DNA of 31,077 nt from a virus: IMG/VR virus record IMGVR_UViG_3300022752_000266, positions 1 to 31,077 of that record; one strand, 5' to 3'. The position numbers and the translations under genes are program-made. A model generated the notes under the pieces. It made no database searches. It was not told the origin of the DNA and was given only the letters and a program-made list of their open reading frames with translations. Shown here piece by piece: positions 28,430 through 31,077 of the stretch (positions within the stretch are counted from its first letter, which is position 1; each line of letters starts with the position of its first letter).

Positions 28430-29686
28430 ATGAAACCTACGCTTGAGTTAGATAACGCTACTGTGTTTTTGGGTAGTTGTTTAGATGTTTTGCCTACGCT
28501 TGCCGACAATTCGGTTGATGCTATTGTTACTGACCCACCTTATGAACTTGGTTTTATGGGTAAGAGTTGGGATGCTTCTGGGGTTGCCTATAATACGGAT
28601 GTTTGGCGTGAGTGTTTGCGTGTGTTGAAACCTGGTGGTCATTTGTTGGCTTTTGGTGGTTCTCGTACTTGGCATAGGTTGGCTGTTGCTATTGAAGATT
28701 CTGGTTTTGAAGTGCGTGATTCGATTGCTTGGTTGTATGGTTCTGGTTTTCCTAAGTCGCACAATATTAGTAAGGCAATAGATAAGTTGTATGGTGCTGA
28801 GAGAGAAGTTGTTGGTTCTCGCCCTTTGACTGGTAATGGTAAGACTATGAAATCTGGTTTTCATCAACCTGATGGTTCTGGTGCTGGTGAAACTGTGAAG
28901 CAAGATGTTTTTGAATTTACTGCCCCTGCTACTGATGATGCTAAGAAGTGGGATGGTTGGGGAACAGCGTTGAAGCCTGCTTTTGAGCCTATTGTTGTTG
29001 CTCGTAAGCCTTTGGTTGGCACTGTGGCTGAGAATGTTTTAGAGTTTGGAACTGGTGGGCTAAACATTGGTGGTAGTCGTATTGGAACTGAAACCATACC
29101 ACAGTATCAAAGAACAGTTATTGGTGGTAAGGCATTAGGTGGTAAAGGTGTGGGAATCCCACAAGAAACTAATGGTATTACTACTTATACTCTTGGTCGC
29201 TGGCCAGCAAACATTATTTTAGACGAATACACAGCAGACCTTCTTGATGAACAGTCTGGTTTCAGTAAAAGTTCTGGTGTGATAAATCGTTGGGTTGATG
29301 GTGCTAAACCTTTTGGTGGTGGTGCTGGACATCAATACGAGTCTATTCAGGGTGTTGCTGATTCTGGTGGGGCAAGTAGGTTTTTTTATGTTGCTAAGGC
29401 AAATAAGAAAGACCGAAACGAAGGTGAAGTTCAAAACATTCATCCAACAGTAAAGCCAACATCTCTGATGCGTTATTTGGTTCGGCTAGTAACTCCGCCT
29501 AACGGTATTGTTCTTGACCCTTTTACTGGTTCTGGTTCAACAGGTAAGGCTGCGTTGCTGGAAGGGTTTAGGTTTATTGGTGTGGAGTTGACTGAAGAGT
29601 ATTTGCCGATTATTGAAGGTAGGCTAAGGTTTGTTGCCGAGAAAATAGAAGAAGAAAAGGGAGATGATTTGTTTGCCGATTTATGA
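28430..29686 (+). CDS. DNA methyltransferase, N4/N6 amino type (beta class)
   Basis: A 418-residue enzyme. Catalytic motif IV is TDPPYELG (Asp35-Pro-Pro-Tyr38), and the SAM-binding motif I is DPFTGSGSTG (about residues 363-372). The order IV then I defines the beta class of adenine-N6 or cytosine-N4 methyltransferases. A large insert (about residues 120-330) likely carries target recognition. No cognate restriction enzyme is present in the window, so protection from host restriction or a regulatory role is likely. ATG 28430 follows AGAAGAAGAG. The last bases overlap the FmdB-like gene. The target sequence cannot be read from the gene. Confidence 0.93.
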   Translation: MKPTLELDNATVFLGSCLDVLPTLADNSVDAIVTDPPYELGFMGKSWDASGVAYNTDVWRECLRVLKPGGHLLAFGGSRTWHRLAVAIEDSGFEVRDSIAWLYGSGFPKSHNISKAIDKLYGAEREVVGSRPLTGNGKTMKSGFHQPDGSGAGETVKQDVFEFTAPATDDAKKWDGWGTALKPAFEPIVVARKPLVGTVAENVLEFGTGGLNIGGSRIGTETIPQYQRTVIGGKALGGKGVGIPQETNGITTYTLGRWPANIILDEYTADLLDEQSGFSKSSGVINRWVDGAKPFGGGAGHQYESIQGVADSGGASRFFYVAKANKKDRNEGEVQNIHPTVKPTSLMRYLVRLVTPPNGIVLDPFTGSGSTGKAALLEGFRFIGVELTEEYLPIIEGRLRFVAEKIEEEKGDDLFADL

Positions 29687-29846
29687 GTATCAATGTAGTA
29701 ATGGTCATTATTTGGTTGTATCGGCTTCTATAAGTGAGACACCTGAAGTGCCTGTGAAGTGTGTTGAGTGTGGTGAAGATTTGGTTCGTTTGTTTGGTTC
29801 GGTTGGGGTTCAGTTTAAGGGTTCTGGTTGGGGTAAGGATGCGTAA
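29673..29846 (+). CDS. FmdB-like zinc ribbon protein
   Basis: A 57-residue protein. TTG 29673 is preferred since the Met would be followed by PIYEYQCSNGH, the normal start of this family, and AAGGGAG lies nine bases upstream; ATG 29664 lies directly on that Shine-Dalgarno. Zinc ligands are Cys9 and His12 (QCSNGH) and a Cys pair (CVECG), the usual ribbon arrangement. It ends with VGVQFKGSGWGKDA, also family-typical. FmdB-like ribbons are thought to regulate or bind nucleic acids. It overlaps the methyltransferase gene by 14 bases and the next gene by 8. Confidence 0.75.
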   Translation: MPIYEYQCSNGHYLVVSASISETPEVPVKCVECGEDLVRLFGSVGVQFKGSGWGKDA

Positions 29847-30045
29847 TTTGGTTGAAATTTGGTTCAAAATTCGGTTGAAACATACTTGGTGTTCTGGTTG
29901 GGAGAAAGCGTTGTTTTGGTTGAATTTGGTTTTTGCTGTTTTGTTTATTTGGTTTATTTGGTTGAAATTTGGTTGGAATTTGGTTGAGAATTGTTGGGAT
30001 AGGTTTGATACTGAAGTTGATGCGATTAGGAATTGTGAGAAGTGA
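29839..30045 (+). CDS. Trp-rich membrane-associated small protein
   Basis: A 68-residue ORF (ATG 29839) overlapping the zinc ribbon gene by 8 bases. It is unusually rich in Trp, Phe, Leu and Ile (WFKIRLKHTW, then ALFWLNLVFAVLFIWFIWLK as a membrane segment at about residues 25-44). Its aromatic content comes from the repeated ATTTGGTT DNA motif read in different frames. It may be a true membrane protein or a coding shadow of a selected DNA array. Its stop forms GTGA with the HNH gene start, which favours translation. Confidence 0.45.
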   Translation: MRNLVEIWFKIRLKHTWCSGWEKALFWLNLVFAVLFIWFIWLKFGWNLVENCWDRFDTEVDAIRNCEK

Positions 30046-30158
30046 GTAGGTTTCCTAAGCCTTGTTTGGACTGCGGAGTTTTGACTAAGGGTGGTAATAG
30101 GTGTGATGAACACGAAAATTTGGTTAAGAAACTTCATAATGCGAAACGAAATTTGGTT
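29846..30158 (+). repeat. Nine-copy ATTTGGTT array
   Basis: Exact copies begin at 29846, 29857, 29924, 29947, 29956, 29967, 29978, 30118 and 30151, with near copies ATTCGGTT at 29869 and TTTTGGTT at 29914. Three neighbouring pairs are exactly 11 bases apart. A 19-base block (29846-29864) recurs at 29956-29974. Copies fall in all three frames across two genes, so they are not a protein repeat. Confidence 0.75.
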
Positions 30159-30374
30159 AAGAAGCAGACGGGGCAGTATTCGGGGTCTTATCGGGCTAGG
30201 GCGAAGTTGGTTAGAGAAACTGCTTTGGTTTGCCATTTGTGCGGTGATGGGGCTAGGGCTAATGATAGTTGGGTTGCTGACCACGCTGTTCCTAGCGATA
30301 ATGGTGATACTGCTTTATTGTTGCCAGCGCATAAGAGTTGTAATGAAAGGCGGGGCAATAAACCGCTAGAATAG
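30042..30374 (+). CDS. HNH endonuclease
   Basis: A 110-residue nuclease starting at GTG 30042 (GTGA overlap with the previous stop). An N-terminal zinc element (CLDCG at Cys8 and Cys11, then RCDEH at Cys21 and His24) precedes the HNH fold: CHLCG, VADHAVPSDNGDTALLLPA (Asp-His motif) and HKSCNERRGNKP with the conserved Asn. In many HK97-type phages an HNH protein lies beside the terminase and stimulates packaging cleavage. On a circular map this gene is about 780 bases from terS, with three small genes between them. That role is plausible but unproven. Confidence 0.85.
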   Translation: MSRFPKPCLDCGVLTKGGNRCDEHENLVKKLHNAKRNLVKKQTGQYSGSYRARAKLVRETALVCHLCGDGARANDSWVADHAVPSDNGDTALLLPAHKSCNERRGNKPLE

Positions 30375-30378
30375 ATTT

Positions 30379-30429
30379 GCGGTAAAGGGTTTCTAAATGT
30401 TTAGTTGTGATACCTAGCCCCTTTACTGC
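30379..30429 (+). ncRNA. Structured intergenic RNA with nested hairpin (candidate)
   Basis: GCGGTAAAGGG (30379-30389) pairs with CCCTTTACTGC (30419-30429) over 11 bp with one G-U pair. The 29-base loop contains a second hairpin, CTAAA-TG-TTTAG (30393-30404). It follows the HNH stop and precedes the terminator. It could be an mRNA 3' structure, a small RNA end or a protein-binding site. It is not a tRNA. Confidence 0.5.
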
Positions 30430-30435
30430 TTTGCT

Positions 30436-30476
30436 AACCCCCTAAATACCTCTCGTTTAGGGGGTTTTAGCGTTTT
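30436..30476 (+). terminator. Intrinsic terminator after the HNH gene
   Basis: AACCCCCTAAA (30436-30446) pairs with TTTAGGGGGTT (30456-30466), 11 bp with a 9-base loop, followed by TT and then GTTTT. It ends the long rightward operon before the next promoter. Confidence 0.85.
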
Positions 30477-30537
30477 ATAACGGTTTGATAACGAAACTTG
30501 AAATGTGCTTGTGTGGTGTCGTGTCGTGTGTTCTAAT
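30477..30537 (+). promoter_or_regulatory. Promoter TTGTGT-N17-TCTAAT with upstream ATAACG sites
   Basis: TGCTTGTGT (30506-30514, -35 at 30509) and TCTAAT (30532-30537) are 17 bases apart. Two ATAACG half-sites (30477 and 30488, 11 bases apart) end 15 bases before the -35. The spacer holds GTGTC repeats. It would transcribe 30566 through the terminase operon. Confidence 0.6.
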
Positions 30538-30580
30538 CGTTGTGTAGCCGAAAGGGGCTATCTAAATGAAAGGGAAACAA

Positions 30581-30841
30581 ATGAAACTATCGGGATTACA
30601 AGACTTAAAACTTGTATCTGTTGATGAAGAAGTTAATCATTGGGTTAGAGATATCTATTTTGAATTCAATGGCGAAGAACAATATGTTAAGTTGCGTTGG
30701 GAAGAAGGCAATGGCTACGAAATTATTAAAGAAGAACTTACAAATAATTTTAGAAAAGCCTTAGACGCTTGGCATGAAACTACAGACGAATTGTTTGAAA
30801 GTATGCTAGATGACTTAACTTGGGACAAGATAAAGGGATAA
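30581..30841 (+). CDS. Small acidic protein of unknown function
   Basis: An 86-residue protein. ATG 30581 has AAAGGG at ideal spacing; ATG 30566 adds five residues and has its own AAAGGGG, which sits in the loop of a small hairpin (TAGCC/GGCTA, 30545-30560). The protein has a beta-rich first half (LQDLKLVSVDEEVNHWVRDI, YFEFNGEEQYVKLRW) and a helical second half (NFRKALDAWHETTDELFESM). Codons are A-rich compared with the T/G-rich genes to the left, suggesting recent arrival or different expression. It is the first gene after the promoter at 30.5 kb. No family is recognised. Confidence 0.65.
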   Translation: MKLSGLQDLKLVSVDEEVNHWVRDIYFEFNGEEQYVKLRWEEGNGYEIIKEELTNNFRKALDAWHETTDELFESMLDDLTWDKIKG

Positions 30842-30844
30842 CTA

Positions 30845-30994
30845 ATGACTATTTATCGTATTACTGATAACACTAATCAAATCTATAGCTTAGATTTTCC
30901 TGATAGGGATAAGGCTAAGAAGTGGATTTACACTCACCTAAACATAATAGACATTATTGCTTTAGATGTTAGACCTGTTAGGCGGAATAAGTAA
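30845..30994 (+). CDS. Small protein of unknown function
   Basis: A 49-residue ORF three bases after the previous stop, starting at ATG 30845 with AAAGGGATAA upstream. It is mixed alpha/beta (MTIYRITDNTNQIYSLDF, then RDKAKKWIYTHLNIIDIIAL) with a basic end (RPVRRNK). It is followed by TAATG into the gene that runs off the right edge. It shares the A-rich codon style of the gene before it. No motif suggests a role. Confidence 0.6.
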   Translation: MTIYRITDNTNQIYSLDFPDRDKAKKWIYTHLNIIDIIALDVRPVRRNK

Positions 30995-31077
30995 TGGACA
31001 CTTGGAACGCTAATGGTGAATATGGCGGTATGTTTGTTGTCTGCCTTAGACACGATAAAGGGAAAATCAAAATTGCT
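30994..31077 (+). CDS. 5' part of a junction-spanning small gene
   Basis: This ORF starts at ATG 30994 in TAATG overlap with the previous stop and is still open after 28 codons at the window edge. The visible part is MDTWNANGEYGG followed by a beta strand and a basic patch (CLRHDKGKIKI). If the molecule is circular, it continues at base 1 for 11 codons to a stop at 34-36, giving 39 residues. The terminase small subunit begins 44 bases after that stop. The function is unknown. Confidence 0.5.
   Translation, partial: MDTWNANGEYGGMFVVCLRHDKGKIKIA

Noticed and set aside
29610-30284. Long minus-strand ORF of 224 codons
   Set aside because: It lies opposite four well-supported plus-strand genes; its Asn/Thr/Ile/Gln-rich sequence is the shadow of T/G-rich coding DNA and repeats.
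21243-30374. Search for integrase, excisionase or lysogeny repressor
   Set aside because: No tyrosine or serine recombinase motifs and no CI-like gene were seen; the small HTH-like protein at 26833 is not enough to infer lysogeny.
30379-30429. Possible tRNA
   Set aside because: Only one long stem and one small hairpin; no T-arm sequence, anticodon arm or acceptor end.

Overview
The window looks like a complete or nearly complete genome of a small tailed phage with a siphovirus plan (HK97-type head, long tail with tape measure). It probably infects a low-GC actinobacterium, such as the small freshwater or marine planktonic lineages. The evidence for the host is one WhiB-type iron-sulfur regulator, leaderless-style promoter spacing, GTG and TTG starts, and actinophage-style neighbours. 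The DNA is AT-rich and the coding strand is rich in T and G (judged by eye, not computed). No integrase, CI-like repressor, tRNA or CRISPR array was seen, so a lytic lifestyle is likely. The open reading frame that runs off the right end continues in frame through base 1 and stops at 34-36, so the 31,077 bases may be a closed circle.

Layout. (1) 81-8425: packaging and head genes, namely small and large terminase, a small membrane protein, portal, then an insertion of three fibre-like genes (3447-6531), a small coiled-coil protein, and a prohead protease with extra N-terminal domains. A strong terminator (8450-8491) closes this block. (2) 8606-9772: the major capsid protein as its own unit, preceded by a duplicated 18-base element and closed by a second terminator. 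(3) 9866-12143: a sugar cassette of two glycosyltransferases and a TagD-like cytidylyltransferase inside the virion module. (4) 12162-18612: connector, tail completion, tail tube, frameshifted tail chaperones, tape measure and tail-tip genes. The chaperones show a textbook -1 slippery site followed by a stem-loop. (5) 18612-20914: lysis region with three holin-like membrane proteins, an M23 peptidase, and a secreted PA14-like protein with a proline-rich stalk.

(6) 20877-21194 on the minus strand is WhiB, divergent from the early genes. The two promoters abut or overlap within about 60 bases. (7) 21243-25681: recombination and replication, namely YqaJ/lambda-type exonuclease, a putative annealing protein, HNH-like proteins, a replication initiator carrying iterons and an AT-rich repeat inside its gene (a lambda-O/ori-like arrangement), an SSB-like protein and a RusA resolvase. 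(8) 25766-30374: many small genes, a metallophosphoesterase, a DNA methyltransferase, an FmdB-like zinc ribbon and an HNH endonuclease, with an unusual cluster of ATTTGGTT repeats across 29846-30158. (9) 30375-31077: a structured intergenic region (large hairpin, terminator, promoter) and three small genes leading back to the terminase.

Most genes are chained by TAATG, ATGA or GTGA overlaps, so translation is probably coupled through long operons. The items most worth testing are the in-gene replication origin, the frameshift cassette, the WhiB/early divergent switch, the matched pair of promoters at 25.7 and 30.5 kb, and the ATTTGGTT array.
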